From contig NZ_CP095050.1 in the NCBI RefSeq assembly GCF_022921075.1, positions 620,001-684,000 on the forward strand: DNA of 64,000 bases. Reading direction: 5' to 3'. The position numbers and the translations under genes were made by a program. The notes beneath the pieces are model-generated. The model worked only from the letters and a program-made list of their open reading frames with translations, was not told the DNA's origin and searched no databases. Shown here piece after piece: positions 35,902 to 44,494 of this stretch. Each line of letters opens with the position of its first letter. Position 1 is the first letter of the stretch. This stretch comes from Hymenobacter sp. 5317J-9. Its GTDB lineage: Bacteria > Bacteroidota > Bacteroidia > Cytophagales > Hymenobacteraceae.

Positions 35902-36918
35902 CTAAGATACGATAACCGCCTCGGCAGTGGCTGTGTTTGCCGCCAGCTCGGCCGCGCACCAGGCCAGCGTATCGGCTAATGGGCGGAATGCTAAGCCGGT
36001 AGCACTTTGCACTTTGGCGTGCGAGTATACCACCGGCCGCCGGCCCGCCCGGGCCGTGTCTTTGGTGATGAGCGGGCGGGCGCCCGTGAGCACCGCCCGG
36101 GCGTGCTCGAGGCGCCAAATGACTTCGGCGGCCCAGTCGGGCACGGCCACCGTGGGCGGGCGCCGCTGCAGCGCCGCCGCCGCCTGCCGGAAAAACTCGC
36201 CTAGCGGCACGGCCTCCGCGCTGAGGATGTACCGCTCGCCATTCAGCTCGGGATGGTCCAGCGCCAGGGCCAGCAACTGCGCCACCACGTCGCGCACATC
36301 CACGAAGTTGACCAGCCCGCGGGTGTAGAAGCGGTGCTGCTGGTGGGCGTAGCGCAGCAGGCGCGTGCTGCTGCGGTTCCAATCGCCCGGCCCCAGCACC
36401 ACCGAAGGGTTCACGATGACGGCCGACAGGCCTTCGGCCACGCCACGCCACACTTCCAGCTCGCCCAGGTACTTGGAAGTGGCGTAGGCCGGGTGCGCGG
36501 CGCCCAGGTCCCAGGTAGCGGCCTCGGTCACGGTGAGGGTTCCGGTGGCCTCTGCCGCGCCCGCCGGCGTGCCCAGCGCCGCCACCGACGATACGTGCGC
36601 CAGCCGGATGCCCGGCCGTTCCAGGCAGGCGTCCACGATGGCGGCGGTGCCGCCCACGTTCACGCGCAGCAAGGCGTCCTCGTCCTGCGGCGCGTACGAC
36701 ACCAGCCCGGCGCAATGGAACACATGCGTAACCTCGGGTGTGAGGGCGGCGCGCAGCAGGTCGGTATCCAGTAGTTCGCCAGCCAGCCACTCCACGCCCG
36801 GGGCCGCATTTGCTGGCACGGCCCCGCGGTGCAGGGCGCGCACCGCCAGCCCGCGCGCCCGCAGCGCCCGCAACAGAAAGGAACCAATGAGGCCGGTGCC
36901 GCCGGTAACGAAAATCAT
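35902..36918 (-). CDS. NAD-dependent epimerase/dehydratase-family protein (extended SDR)
   Basis: The product is 338 residues. The N-terminal Rossmann motif FVTGGTGLIGSFLLRALRAR is at about 3-22. The catalytic Tyr-x-x-x-Lys is in HPAYATSKYLGELEVW (about 160-175), and the substrate-side segment is VIVNPSVVLGPGDWN. VDVRDVVAQLLALAL and SAEAVPLGEFFRQAAAAL are typical of NAD(P)-dependent sugar epimerases, reductases and 3-beta-HSD-like enzymes. It lies 60 bp downstream of the polysaccharide operon's CpsB-like gene, on the same strand, so it may belong to that operon. Substrate unknown. Confidence 0.88.
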   Translation of the reverse strand: MIFVTGGTGLIGSFLLRALRARGLAVRALHRGAVPANAAPGVEWLAGELLDTDLLRAALTPEVTHVFHCAGLVSYAPQDEDALLRVNVGGTAAIVDACLERPGIRLAHVSSVAALGTPAGAAEATGTLTVTEAATWDLGAAHPAYATSKYLGELEVWRGVAEGLSAVIVNPSVVLGPGDWNRSSTRLLRYAHQQHRFYTRGLVNFVDVRDVVAQLLALALDHPELNGERYILSAEAVPLGEFFRQAAAALQRRPPTVAVPDWAAEVIWRLEHARAVLTGARPLITKDTARAGRRPVVYSHAKVQSATGLAFRPLADTLAWCAAELAANTATAEAVIVS

Positions 36919-36978
36919 TTTCTGGTGCTTGGTAGTGAGTGCTTAGTGAGGAGTAGCCATTGTGCCACTCGCCACTAT

Positions 36979-37761
36979 CTACAGCGTGTTGTTCAGCAGG
37001 GGCAGCCGCAGCAGCTTTTGCAGATAGGGCTGGGGCACGGTGCGGCGCAGCAGGGTGTCGGTGTGGCGCAGGTGGTGGGCGTCGGTTCCCACAAAATCGA
37101 CCAGGCCGCCGTCAATCAGCTCTTCCGCCACTCGTTTGGCGCCCGGCGAGTAGTAGCCGGCCAGCGAGTTCAGATTTACCTGGAGCAGCACGTCGTAGTC
37201 GCGGCGCAGCTTTTCAATCTCGTTCAGGCGCCCGTAGAGGTAGGTGTAGCGCTCCGGATGGGCCAGCACCGGCCGGTAGCCCTGTGCTTTCATCTCAAAA
37301 ATGACGTCGAACAGGTTGAGCGGCTCGTTCATGTACGACGTCTCAAACAGCAGATACCGCTTCTCGCCGCCAAAGGTGAGCATCTCGGTGCCGTCGGCCA
37401 GCTTCCGGCCCAAGAACTCGTCCAGGTAATACTCGGCTGCGCAGTCCAGCTCCACGTCGTCCAGCCCGGCCGTGGCCGCGGCTTCGCGCAGCAACTGCAG
37501 CGCCGCCCGAATGCCTTCGGGCGTGTTCTTGTAGAAGTCGCCCATGATGTGGGGCGTCATCACCAGCTTGCGGTAGCCCAGCTCGCGCAGGGCCCGCAGC
37601 AGGTCCAGCGAGTGCTCCACCGTCTCGGCGCCGTCGTCGAGGCCGGGCAGCAGGTGCGAGTGCATGTCGGCGCCCAGCGCGGCCAGGGCCGCCACGGGCG
37701 GAGCTGCCGGGGCGGCCTCAGCCGCTGCCCCGCCAAAAAGCTTTTGCCAGAGCGAAGCCAT
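36979..37761 (-). CDS. CpsB/YwqE-type PHP tyrosine-protein phosphatase
   Basis: The product is 260 residues. The PHP metal-binding motifs are present: DMHSHLLPGLDDGAE at about 32-46, MTPHIMGDF, AHPERYTYL and FVGTDAHHLRHTD. These manganese-dependent phosphatases remove phosphate from BY-kinases and so control polysaccharide chain length. The Wzc-like kinase gene ends 15 bp upstream on the same strand, the usual kinase-phosphatase pairing. An Ala/Pro-rich N-terminus (about 10-30) is an addition without known role. Cytoplasmic. Confidence 0.93.
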   Translation of the reverse strand: MASLWQKLFGGAAAEAAPAAPPVAALAALGADMHSHLLPGLDDGAETVEHSLDLLRALRELGYRKLVMTPHIMGDFYKNTPEGIRAALQLLREAAATAGLDDVELDCAAEYYLDEFLGRKLADGTEMLTFGGEKRYLLFETSYMNEPLNLFDVIFEMKAQGYRPVLAHPERYTYLYGRLNEIEKLRRDYDVLLQVNLNSLAGYYSPGAKRVAEELIDGGLVDFVGTDAHHLRHTDTLLRRTVPQPYLQKLLRLPLLNNTL

Positions 37762-37776
37762 GGTTTCAAGAATGCG

Positions 37777-40287
37777 TTAAGACAGGAACTTCTTCAGCTT
37801 CTGGCCAAAGGTGAGCGGCTTGGCCGCGGGCTCTTCGTAGTAGCCTTGGCCATAGGCCCCGTAGCCGTAGCCGTAGCCATACCCGTAGCCATACCCGTAG
37901 CCGTAGCCGGCCCCGGCAGGTGCGTCGTTCAGGATGGTGCACATGTTCGTGAAGTTGTTGCTCCGCATCAGCCGGTTCATGTTCTTGATGAAGGCTTTGC
38001 GCGAGTAGTCAGCCCGCACGATGTACAGCGGAATGTCGGCTTTGCGCATGATGAGGATGCCGTCGGTCACCAAGCCCACGGGCGGGGTGTCGATGAGGAT
38101 GACATCGTACGTCCGAAACAGCTCCTGAATCATCAGGTCGAACCGGTCGCTCAAAATCAGCTCCGACGGGTTCGGCGGCGTGGGACCGGCCGAAATGAAC
38201 TGCATCGACTCGATGCTGGTGTTCTGGATGCACTCCTGCACGGTGTGCCGCTCGATGAGAATGGTGCTCACGCCGCGCGTGTTTTCGGCGCCAAACGCCA
38301 GGTTCACCTTGGGCTTGCGCATGTCCAAATCGAGGATGATGACGCGCTGGCCCGAGAGGGCGATGATGCCGGCCAAGTTCACCGTCACGAAGGTTTTGCC
38401 TTCGCCCGAAATGGTCGACGTCACCGAAATCAGCCGCTTCTTCTTGGCCGAGCTGATGAAATCCAGGTTGGTGCGGATAGAGCGGATGGACTCGGAGATG
38501 GCCGACTTGGGGTTCTTGTCCACCACTAGGCGCGAAATCTCCATTTTCTCCTTGTCGTAGGTCGGGATGATGCCCAGCACCGACGCCTTGGTGTTGCGCT
38601 CCAACTCCCGCACGTTGGTCACGGTGTTGTGCATGAAGTAGCGCACCGCAATCAGGCCCAGGCCCAGCAGCAGGCCGCCCACCAGCCCAATGGCGTAGGC
38701 AATGAGCTTGCTCGGGAAGATGGGTGCCGCCGGCGGCGAAGCCGGCGACAGAATCTGGAAGTCGGCAATCTGGCCGGCTTGCTGAATGCCGAACTGAATT
38801 TTGGTATTAAACAGCTCCAGGTAGCTCTTGCCGTAGAGGTCCACGGGGCGCTTGAGACGCTCAAGCTCGGTGCCTTGTTCCGGCTTTTGGTCCAGCAGGC
38901 CGTTGAGCTTGTCGCTTTGCCGGCCCAATAAGGCCAGCTGGCGGCGCAGCAGGCTCTGGTCCTGCTGCAGCAGGCGCTTAATTTTGTTGCGCGTAAACGT
39001 CACGCCGGCTTCGCGTTGCTGCACGGCTTCGGTTTTTTCGGTGCTGGAGCGGCGCAGGCGGCGCAGGTCCCACTGCTGGCTGTTCAGGTCGTTCAGCGCC
39101 ACGGCCAGCTGCGGGTCTTCTAGGCCGGCAATGGCCGGGATGGTTTGCTCCACGGTTTCGTTCTCCGACGTCGTGATGCTCTCGTCGTTTATCAGGCGGC
39201 TGATGCTGGCCAGCAGGCTCGCTTTCTCTTCCAGCTCCAGCCGGTCGGCTTCCAGCTTTTCCAGCTTGGTGGTGAGGGCCGCGGCATCGGCCTGCACGTC
39301 GTAGGTTTTGTTGGCCTGCGTAAACGCCTTCAGCCGGTCTTCGGCAGCCTGCAGTTCCTTGCGGTTGTCGGCAAGGGTTTTGTTCAGAAAGTCTAGCTTG
39401 CGGGTGGTCGACAGTTGCTTCTGGTACAGCTTCTCCTTCAGATACACCCGGTCGATGGTGTTGACCACGCTCTGCGCTTTGGTGGGGCTGTTGTCCTTGA
39501 ACGAAATCTGGATGGTGTTGGCGTCGGGGTTTACGATGTCAACGGCCAGGTTTTTATCCAAATAGGCGTTCACCGCCGCTTCGTCCTGAATGGTGAAATG
39601 GTAGTCGGCTTCGCGGGCCGCTTCGGTCAGGTCCTTCGTGCCGCTCACCAGCAGCTTGATGCCGGGCAGCGCAATGGGCTGTTCCAGGGCATACACCCCG
39701 CCCAGCGCCTGGCCCTGGCCCACCACGTCGAGCTTGAACTGGCGCGGTCCCGTGAACTTGAGATTAAACTTGCGGTTGAATAGCGTCCCGTCGCTGATTT
39801 CGTACGTGACGTGAAAAGGAGAGGCGTTGTAGAGCTCGGTTTCGAGCACCGTGCCCTGCACGTAGTAGTTCACGTCCAGCGCCAGCGAGTCTTTCAGGCG
39901 CTTGTAAATGATGCTGGACTTGATGAGCTCCACCTCGCCCGCCAGCTTGCTGGTGCGGGCCTTGTCGGCGGCGGCCGGGGCAATCTGGTCGGCAATGCCC
40001 ACTTCGGCGGCCTGGGCCCGCTCGTCAATCTTCAGCAGCGAAGCCGACTGGTACACCGGCTTGGTGTAGCGCAGGTACAGCCACGAGGCCGTGACGCCCA
40101 GCACCACCAGCAGCAACAGCCACAGCAGGCTGCGGCGGGCCACCAGCACCAGGGTGGCAATGTCGAGGCCCCCGGCATCGTCGTCGTCGGCCGACAGGCC
40201 GGCCGTGGGCAATGACGGGGGCGCGGCCACGCCGCCCGAAGCGTTGCGGATGAGCTCTTCTAGTTCGGTATTTTCGTTTATCGCCAT
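37777..40287 (-). CDS. Wzc-like polysaccharide co-polymerase and tyrosine autokinase
   Basis: The product is 836 residues from the ATG at 40287. The first membrane helix (LLWLLLLVVLGVTASWLYLR) is at about 52-72, then a Wzz/GNVR periplasmic coiled-coil region. The second helix (LIAYAIGLVGGLLLGLGLIA) is at about 524-543. The BY-kinase domain has Walker A SGEGKTFVTVNLAG (about 618-631), Walker A' VIILDLDMRKPKV and Walker B VILIDTPPVG. The C-terminal tail carries eight Gly-Tyr units plus AYGQGYY, 11 tyrosines, the cluster that is trans-phosphorylated. It works with the Wza-like lipoprotein upstream and the CpsB-like phosphatase downstream in capsule or exopolysaccharide export. Confidence 0.95.
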   Translation of the reverse strand: MAINENTELEELIRNASGGVAAPPSLPTAGLSADDDDAGGLDIATLVLVARRSLLWLLLLVVLGVTASWLYLRYTKPVYQSASLLKIDERAQAAEVGIADQIAPAAADKARTSKLAGEVELIKSSIIYKRLKDSLALDVNYYVQGTVLETELYNASPFHVTYEISDGTLFNRKFNLKFTGPRQFKLDVVGQGQALGGVYALEQPIALPGIKLLVSGTKDLTEAAREADYHFTIQDEAAVNAYLDKNLAVDIVNPDANTIQISFKDNSPTKAQSVVNTIDRVYLKEKLYQKQLSTTRKLDFLNKTLADNRKELQAAEDRLKAFTQANKTYDVQADAAALTTKLEKLEADRLELEEKASLLASISRLINDESITTSENETVEQTIPAIAGLEDPQLAVALNDLNSQQWDLRRLRRSSTEKTEAVQQREAGVTFTRNKIKRLLQQDQSLLRRQLALLGRQSDKLNGLLDQKPEQGTELERLKRPVDLYGKSYLELFNTKIQFGIQQAGQIADFQILSPASPPAAPIFPSKLIAYAIGLVGGLLLGLGLIAVRYFMHNTVTNVRELERNTKASVLGIIPTYDKEKMEISRLVVDKNPKSAISESIRSIRTNLDFISSAKKKRLISVTSTISGEGKTFVTVNLAGIIALSGQRVIILDLDMRKPKVNLAFGAENTRGVSTILIERHTVQECIQNTSIESMQFISAGPTPPNPSELILSDRFDLMIQELFRTYDVILIDTPPVGLVTDGILIMRKADIPLYIVRADYSRKAFIKNMNRLMRSNNFTNMCTILNDAPAGAGYGYGYGYGYGYGYGYGAYGQGYYEEPAAKPLTFGQKLKKFLS
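37861..37908. repeat. Hexamer tandem repeat encoding the Gly-Tyr tail
   Basis: Eight 6-bp units (GTAGCC or ATACCC on the plus strand) encode consecutive Gly-Tyr pairs. The number of units could change by slippage without shifting the frame. Confidence 0.9.
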
Positions 40288-40366
40288 TGCACTGGAATTA
40301 CCAATTCGCTTATTATCCGGCTTGCCGCGCCCGCTGCGTTTGCGCAGCAGGCGGGCAACCAAGCAT

Positions 40367-41323
40367 CTACTTATTTAACTGAGATACAATAAAAAAGGTC
40401 GTAGTCGTTATCAAACTAGTTAACCCGATAAGCGGCGTCAGGTCGTTGAGGGTATCGAGGAACGGCCGGCGAATGGGTTCGATGTAAATCACGTCGTTGG
40501 GCTCAATCTGCAGGTTGGCCCGCCGCATGCCGTTCAGGGTCGAAAGGTCAATCTGCTGCACCCGTGGGTTTTTTAGGTCGCCGCGAATGATGCGGATGTT
40601 GTCGGCGCGGCCGCCGTTGCGGTACAGGCTGGTGCTACCGGCGCCGCCGCCGCCTTGCCCGTCCACGCCCCCGGCCAGGGCCAGCACTTCCAACAGGTTC
40701 ATGTTGTCGTTGGTGAGGGCGATGACCTGCCCGCCCGTGGCCCCGAGCACGATGACGCGGTTGTTGGTCACGCGCGTCGTCACAAAGGATTCCTTGTAGA
40801 ACTCGTTGAAGCGAATGGCCAGCAAACTGTCGGCCTGCAGCAGCGAATAGCCGCTGATGCGCACGCGGCCCACCAGGGGCAGCACCACCGTGCCGTCGGC
40901 CTGCACCAGAAACTCCGAGCCGCCCGTCGACGCTCCGGCGCCCTGGCCGGTGTTGCGCTGCGGCGCGGTGTTGCGGCCGCCGGCGTTGCTCTGCTGCCCG
41001 CCTATCACGGTGCCGCGGCTGGGCAGGGTGCCGGTGGGCTGGCCAAACTGCAATTCCCCGTTGGGGTCGAGGATGCGCTCGCCTTTGTTGGTGTTCACCC
41101 GCACCTCCAGAAAGTCGTTGGGCTGAATGAGGTAATTGCGCTCGGTCCGGTTCAGGGCAATGCGCAGCTTGGTGCTGTCGAGCTGTCGGCCCTGGCTATC
41201 GGTCAGGCGAAAGAGCGTTCTTTTTTGATAGTATTTCGTCGAGGCACACGACGAAAACAGCAGCACGGCCGGCAGCGCGAGCAGCCACAGCCGCCCGAGG
41301 CGGCAAAGGAAAAAAGAAGGCAT
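40367..41323 (-). CDS. Polysaccharide export lipoprotein (Wza/GfcE-like)
   Basis: The product is 318 residues from the ATG at 41323, giving a lipoprotein signal with lipobox FSSC (Cys26). Poly_export domain: [20 protein letters not shown] at about 67-86, then a Gly/Gln/Thr-rich insertion ([20 protein letters not shown]) that is unusually long. A second part, [20 protein letters not shown], is followed by SLBB-like segments with [14 protein letters not shown] and [21 protein letters not shown] terminal hydrophobic helix ([20 protein letters not shown]) would span the outer membrane as in Wza. It is the first gene of the export operon, 79 bp before the Wzc-like gene. Confidence 0.92.
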   Translation of the reverse strand: MPSFFLCRLGRLWLLALPAVLLFSSCASTKYYQKRTLFRLTDSQGRQLDSTKLRIALNRTERNYLIQPNDFLEVRVNTNKGERILDPNGELQFGQPTGTLPSRGTVIGGQQSNAGGRNTAPQRNTGQGAGASTGGSEFLVQADGTVVLPLVGRVRISGYSLLQADSLLAIRFNEFYKESFVTTRVTNNRVIVLGATGGQVIALTNDNMNLLEVLALAGGVDGQGGGGAGSTSLYRNGGRADNIRIIRGDLKNPRVQQIDLSTLNGMRRANLQIEPNDVIYIEPIRRPFLDTLNDLTPLIGLTSLITTTTFFIVSQLNK

Positions 41324-41405
41324 GAAGGCCAAGGAATACAGAATCAACGAAAAAAAATCCGGGAAAATCCGTTGGCCGCGGCCGCAGGTTCTCCCCAAAA
41401 AGCCT

Positions 41406-41437
41406 CAAAAGTAACGCTTTTGCCGCGCCCGTTCAAG
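41406..41437 (-). promoter_or_regulatory. Promoter of the polysaccharide export operon
   Basis: On the minus strand, CTTG (41434-41437), 20 bp, then TACTTTTG (41406-41413). The -7 element is a full TAnnTTTG match and the -33 element has one mismatch. It lies 82 bp before the Wza-like start. Confidence 0.65.
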
Positions 41438-41578
41438 AAACCGCTCCCGGTTCGTGGCCCTGGGCCAACGTTTCCAACGGCCAAAACCGTACTTTCGTGG
41501 AGCCAAAACGAACACTCGTTGGGTTTGGCAGTTCCCGTTCCGTATTTACTCACAATTCCCACCAATCGTTCTCCTTAC

Positions 41579-42724
41579 ATGGAAGCCGTAGCCACTGAAA
41601 ACCAGACCATGATAGCGCAAATGGTGCGCGATTTTGGCGCCCAGCACATCAAGCCCCACATGATGAAGTGGGACGAAAGCCAGGAATTCCCCGTCGAGGT
41701 GTTTCACAAGCTGGGCGAGCTGGGCCTGATGGGCGTGCTCGTGCCGCAGGAATACGGCGGCTCCGGCTTTGGCTACATGGAATACGTGACGGCCATTGTG
41801 GAGCTGTCGAAAATCGACGGCAGCATCGGCCTGAGCATGGCGGCCCACAACTCGCTTTGCACCGGCCACATTCTGCAGCACGCTTCGGAGGAGCAAAAGC
41901 GTAAGTACCTGCCCAAGCTCGCCAGCGGCGAATGGATTGGCGCTTGGGGCCTCACCGAGCCCAACACCGGCTCCGACGCCGGCAACATGCGCACCACCGC
42001 CGTGCTCGACGAGAGCGGCGAAAACTACGTGCTCAACGGCGCCAAAAACTTCATCACCCACGGTAAAACCGGCAACGTGGCCGTGGTCATCGCCCGTACC
42101 GGCGAAGTGGGCGACTCGCACGGCATGACGGCCTTCATCATCGAGCGCGGCACGCCGGGCTTTGCCGCCGGCCGCAAAGAAGACAAGCTGGGCATGCGCG
42201 CCTCCGAAACCACCGAGCTGATTTTTACCGATTGCAAAGTGCCCGTGGGCAACGTCATCGGCAAAGTGGGCGACGGCTTCGTGCAAAGCCTGAAAGTGCT
42301 GGACGGCGGCCGCATCAGCATTGCGGCCCTCAGCCTGGGCATCGCGCAGGGCGCTTTTGAGGCTGCAACGCAGTACAGCAAGGAGCGTCACCAGTTCAAC
42401 CAGCCCATCAGCAACTTCCAGGGCATTGCCTTCAAGCTGGCCGACATGGCCACCGAGATTGAAGCCGCCAGCCTGCTCACCTACCGCGCCGCCGACATGA
42501 AGGACCGCGGCCTGAACGTGAACCTGGAATCGGCCATGGCCAAGCTCTACGCTTCGGAAGTGAGCGTGCGCGTGGCCAACGAAGGCGTGCAGATTTTCGG
42601 GGGCTACGGCTATACCAAGGACTATCCGGCCGAGAAGTACTATCGCGACGCCAAGCTGTGCACCATTGGCGAAGGCACCAGCGAAATCCAGAAACTGGTG
42701 ATTGCCCGGGCGCTGCTCAAGTAG
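41579..42724 (+). CDS. Acyl-CoA dehydrogenase (short/branched-chain type)
   Basis: The product is 381 residues from the ATG at 41579. The frame stays open upstream, but that region is antisense to the Wza-like gene. This FAD enzyme introduces the alpha-beta double bond of acyl-CoAs in beta-oxidation. Family stretches: [40 protein letters not shown] (FAD contact), [20 protein letters not shown], and [28 protein letters not shown] at the C-terminus holds the catalytic base Glu365 in the SCAD/MCAD-like position. Monocistronic. Chain-length preference cannot be read. Confidence 0.95.
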   Translation: MEAVATENQTMIAQMVRDFGAQHIKPHMMKWDESQEFPVEVFHKLGELGLMGVLVPQEYGGSGFGYMEYVTAIVELSKIDGSIGLSMAAHNSLCTGHILQHASEEQKRKYLPKLASGEWIGAWGLTEPNTGSDAGNMRTTAVLDESGENYVLNGAKNFITHGKTGNVAVVIARTGEVGDSHGMTAFIIERGTPGFAAGRKEDKLGMRASETTELIFTDCKVPVGNVIGKVGDGFVQSLKVLDGGRISIAALSLGIAQGAFEAATQYSKERHQFNQPISNFQGIAFKLADMATEIEAASLLTYRAADMKDRGLNVNLESAMAKLYASEVSVRVANEGVQIFGGYGYTKDYPAEKYYRDAKLCTIGEGTSEIQKLVIARALLK

Positions 42725-42762
42725 TAATCGACAAGGATTCAGCCGTCTTGCTGGGAGAATAG

Positions 42763-42793
42763 TTTGTTTCGCTAACAATTCTACTTATCTTTG
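42763..42793 (+). promoter_or_regulatory. Consensus promoter of rpsU
   Basis: TTTG at 42763-42766, 19 bp, then TATCTTTG at 42786-42793 with GCGG following. This matches both elements and the spacing of the Bacteroidota housekeeping promoter, 48 bp before the rpsU start. It is the best promoter in the window. Confidence 0.85.
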
Positions 42794-42841
42794 CGGCCCG
42801 GTTTACACCGCACTCCTCAGAAATCTCCCTCACTCCCTGAT

Positions 42842-43036
42842 ATGATTATCGTTCAAATCAAAGACAACGAATCGGTTGACCGCGCTCTGAAGCGTTTCAA
42901 GAAGAAGTTTGAGCGCACCGGCGTGCTGAAAGAACTGCGTCGTCGCACGTTCTTCCAAAAGCCCAGCATCACGCAGCGCAAAATGAAGCAGAAGGCTGTC
43001 TACAAGCTCGCCACCTACGGCCAGCCCAACGAATAG
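42842..43036 (+). CDS. rpsU: 30S ribosomal protein bS21
   Basis: The product is 64 residues, Lys/Arg-rich ([40 protein letters not shown]). bS21 is the small-subunit protein beside the anti-Shine-Dalgarno sequence; in Bacteroidota it helps to hide that sequence, consistent with the rarity of Shine-Dalgarno sites here. It is driven by the consensus promoter just upstream and followed by a terminator-like hairpin. The rpsU, tyrosine recombinase, hpf order is conserved in this phylum. Confidence 0.97.
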   Translation: MIIVQIKDNESVDRALKRFKKKFERTGVLKELRRRTFFQKPSITQRKMKQKAVYKLATYGQPNE

Positions 43037-43066
43037 CCCAACGCGCTAGCGCCGTTTAGCTTAGCT

Positions 43067-43110
43067 AAAACCGGCCGGTTTGCCCTATCTGGCAAGCTGG
43101 CCGGTTTTTT
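43067..43110 (+). terminator. Terminator after rpsU
   Basis: AAAACCGGCC (43067-43076) pairs with GGCCGGTTTT (43099-43108), followed by more T. It is 30 bp after the rpsU stop. Confidence 0.8.
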
Positions 43111-43165
43111 CGCGTCCGTATGTCAGCAGTCGTTTGGTAAAAAATAAAAAAGCCCTACATTGGAT

Positions 43166-43190
43166 GCCCGGCCCAACTGCCGGGCTTTTT
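43166..43190 (+). terminator. Hairpin with T run directly before the recombinase start
   Basis: GCCCGGC (43166-43172) pairs with GCCGGGC (43179-43185), followed by TTTTT and then, 9 nt later, the ATG at 43200. It has intrinsic-terminator form, so it may act as an attenuator or as a second terminator of rpsU. Confidence 0.55.
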
Positions 43191-43199
43191 GCTGTAGGA

Positions 43200-44078
43200 A
43201 TGGACGCTTTTCTCGATTTTTTGCGCTTTGAGAAGCGCTACAGTGGGCACACGCTGACTTCGTACCAGACCGACCTGGGCCAGTTTGCGGCGTACCTCAA
43301 ATCGGCGCACGAGCTCAGCGACCCGGCCCAGGCCACGCACCCGCTCATTCGGGGCTGGGTGGTGGAGCTGATGCAGCAGGACCTCGACCCGCGCACCGTG
43401 AACCGCAAGGTGGCCTGCCTGCGCTCCTACTACAAGTTCCTGCTGCGGGCCGGCACCATTGCCAGCAACCCCATGCTGCGCATCAAGGCGCCGAAGATGG
43501 CCAAGAAGCTGCCCGAGTTCGTGCCCGAAGACTCGTTGAACGGCCTGCTGAACTCGTTCGAGTTCGGCAGCGACTTTGCCGGCGTGCGCGACCAGCTGGT
43601 GCTGGAAATGCTGTACGGCACCGGCATTCGCCTCTCGGAGCTCATCGGCATTCACGCCGACGACGTGAGCCTGGGCAGTGGCACGGTGCGCGTGACGGGC
43701 AAGGGCAACAAGCAACGCATCGTGCCGCTGAACCCAACGCTGATGCAGGTAATTGAGAAATATCAGGCCCGGCGGGCGCACGAATTCGGGGCAATAGAAG
43801 GCCCGTTGCTGCTCACCGACAAAGGCGAGGCCATGTACGAAAAGTTTGTGTACCGCTGCGTGAAGCGGTATTTGAGCCAGATTACGACCTCAGGGGCGCA
43901 GCAGCACCCGCACGCGTTGCGGCACGCCTTCGCCACGCATTTGCTGGGCAAGGGCGCCGACCTGAATTCCATCAAGGAGTTGCTGGGGCACGCCAGTTTG
44001 GCAGCCACGCAGGTGTACACGCACCTGTCCGTCGACCGCCTGAAATCCGTATTTGAACAGGCCCACCCACGGGCCTGA
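43200..44078 (+). CDS. Tyrosine recombinase, XerC/XerD-like
   Basis: The product is 292 residues from the ATG at 43200. The N-terminal SAM-like core-binding domain (LDFLRFEKRYSGHTLTSYQT) is followed by the catalytic domain with Arg144 (GTGIRLSELIGI), Lys168 (GKGNKQRIVPL), His238-x-x-Arg241 (HALRHAFATHLL), His264 (LGHASLAATQ) and nucleophile Tyr273. All are intact. The size and lack of mobile-element context point to a housekeeping Xer recombinase that resolves chromosome dimers at dif. XerC and XerD cannot be told apart here. It lies in the conserved rpsU-xer-hpf cluster. Confidence 0.93.
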   Translation: MDAFLDFLRFEKRYSGHTLTSYQTDLGQFAAYLKSAHELSDPAQATHPLIRGWVVELMQQDLDPRTVNRKVACLRSYYKFLLRAGTIASNPMLRIKAPKMAKKLPEFVPEDSLNGLLNSFEFGSDFAGVRDQLVLEMLYGTGIRLSELIGIHADDVSLGSGTVRVTGKGNKQRIVPLNPTLMQVIEKYQARRAHEFGAIEGPLLLTDKGEAMYEKFVYRCVKRYLSQITTSGAQQHPHALRHAFATHLLGKGADLNSIKELLGHASLAATQVYTHLSVDRLKSVFEQAHPRA

Positions 44079-44116
44079 AGTTGCCACACCCTTTTACCCT
44101 CTTAATCAACTGCTTT

Positions 44117-44416
44117 ATGAAAGTTCAGATGCATTCGGTGCACTTCGACGCCGACAAGAAATTGCTTGATTTTGTGCAGCAACGCCTCAATAAGCTGGAA
44201 ACTTTTTACGATAAGTTTACCGACGGCGAGGTGATTATGCGCCTCAACAACAAAGACGGCATTGCCAATAAGACGGTAGAAATAAAACTTTTTGTGCCGG
44301 GCTCGACCCTGTTCAGCGCCGAAGACGCTGCTTCCTTCGAAGCTGCCGCTGATGCGGCCACCGAAAGCCTGCGCCGCCAAATCACGCGCTACAAAGAGAA
44401 AACCCTGAGCCATTAA
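44117..44416 (+). CDS. hpf: Short-form ribosome hibernation promoting factor (HPF/RaiA)
   Basis: The product is 99 residues from the ATG at 44117. Beta-alpha-beta fold of the S30AE family: MKVQMHSVHFDADKKLLDFV, KLETFYDKFTDGEVIMRLN, VEIKLFVPGSTLFSAEDAAS, then a helix ending ESLRRQITRYKEKTLSH. Short HPF binds the 30S decoding region in stationary phase and helps form 100S dimers. It is 38 bp after the recombinase gene and ends at a bidirectional terminator. In many Bacteroidota tRNA genes and tuf follow; here metK does, on the other strand. Confidence 0.92.
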   Translation: MKVQMHSVHFDADKKLLDFVQQRLNKLETFYDKFTDGEVIMRLNNKDGIANKTVEIKLFVPGSTLFSAEDAASFEAAADAATESLRRQITRYKEKTLSH

Positions 44417-44431
44417 TTGCTGCGTTTGCAG

Positions 44432-44474
44432 CAACAAAAAAGCCCCTCCGCAAACCGGAGGGGCTTTTTTGTTG
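44432..44474. terminator. Bidirectional terminator between hpf and metK
   Basis: Arms 44432-44450 and 44456-44474 pair perfectly (19 bp) around CAAAC. A and T runs are part of the stem. Confidence 0.92.
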
Positions 44475-44494
44475 TCTGATGCTGTGGTGCTGGT

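Noticed and set aside
37861..37908. CRISPR-like short repeats
   Set aside because: The hexamers are codons for Gly-Tyr in the Wzc-like tail, with no spacers.
40655..41578. Upstream extension of the acyl-CoA dehydrogenase frame
   Set aside because: The extra 308 codons lie antisense to the Wza-like gene and match nothing; the protein has full family length from the ATG at 41579.
42842..44416. tRNA genes or tuf after the rpsU-xer-hpf cluster
   Set aside because: I read both strands of the gaps for cloverleaf and T-loop patterns and found none; metK follows directly.
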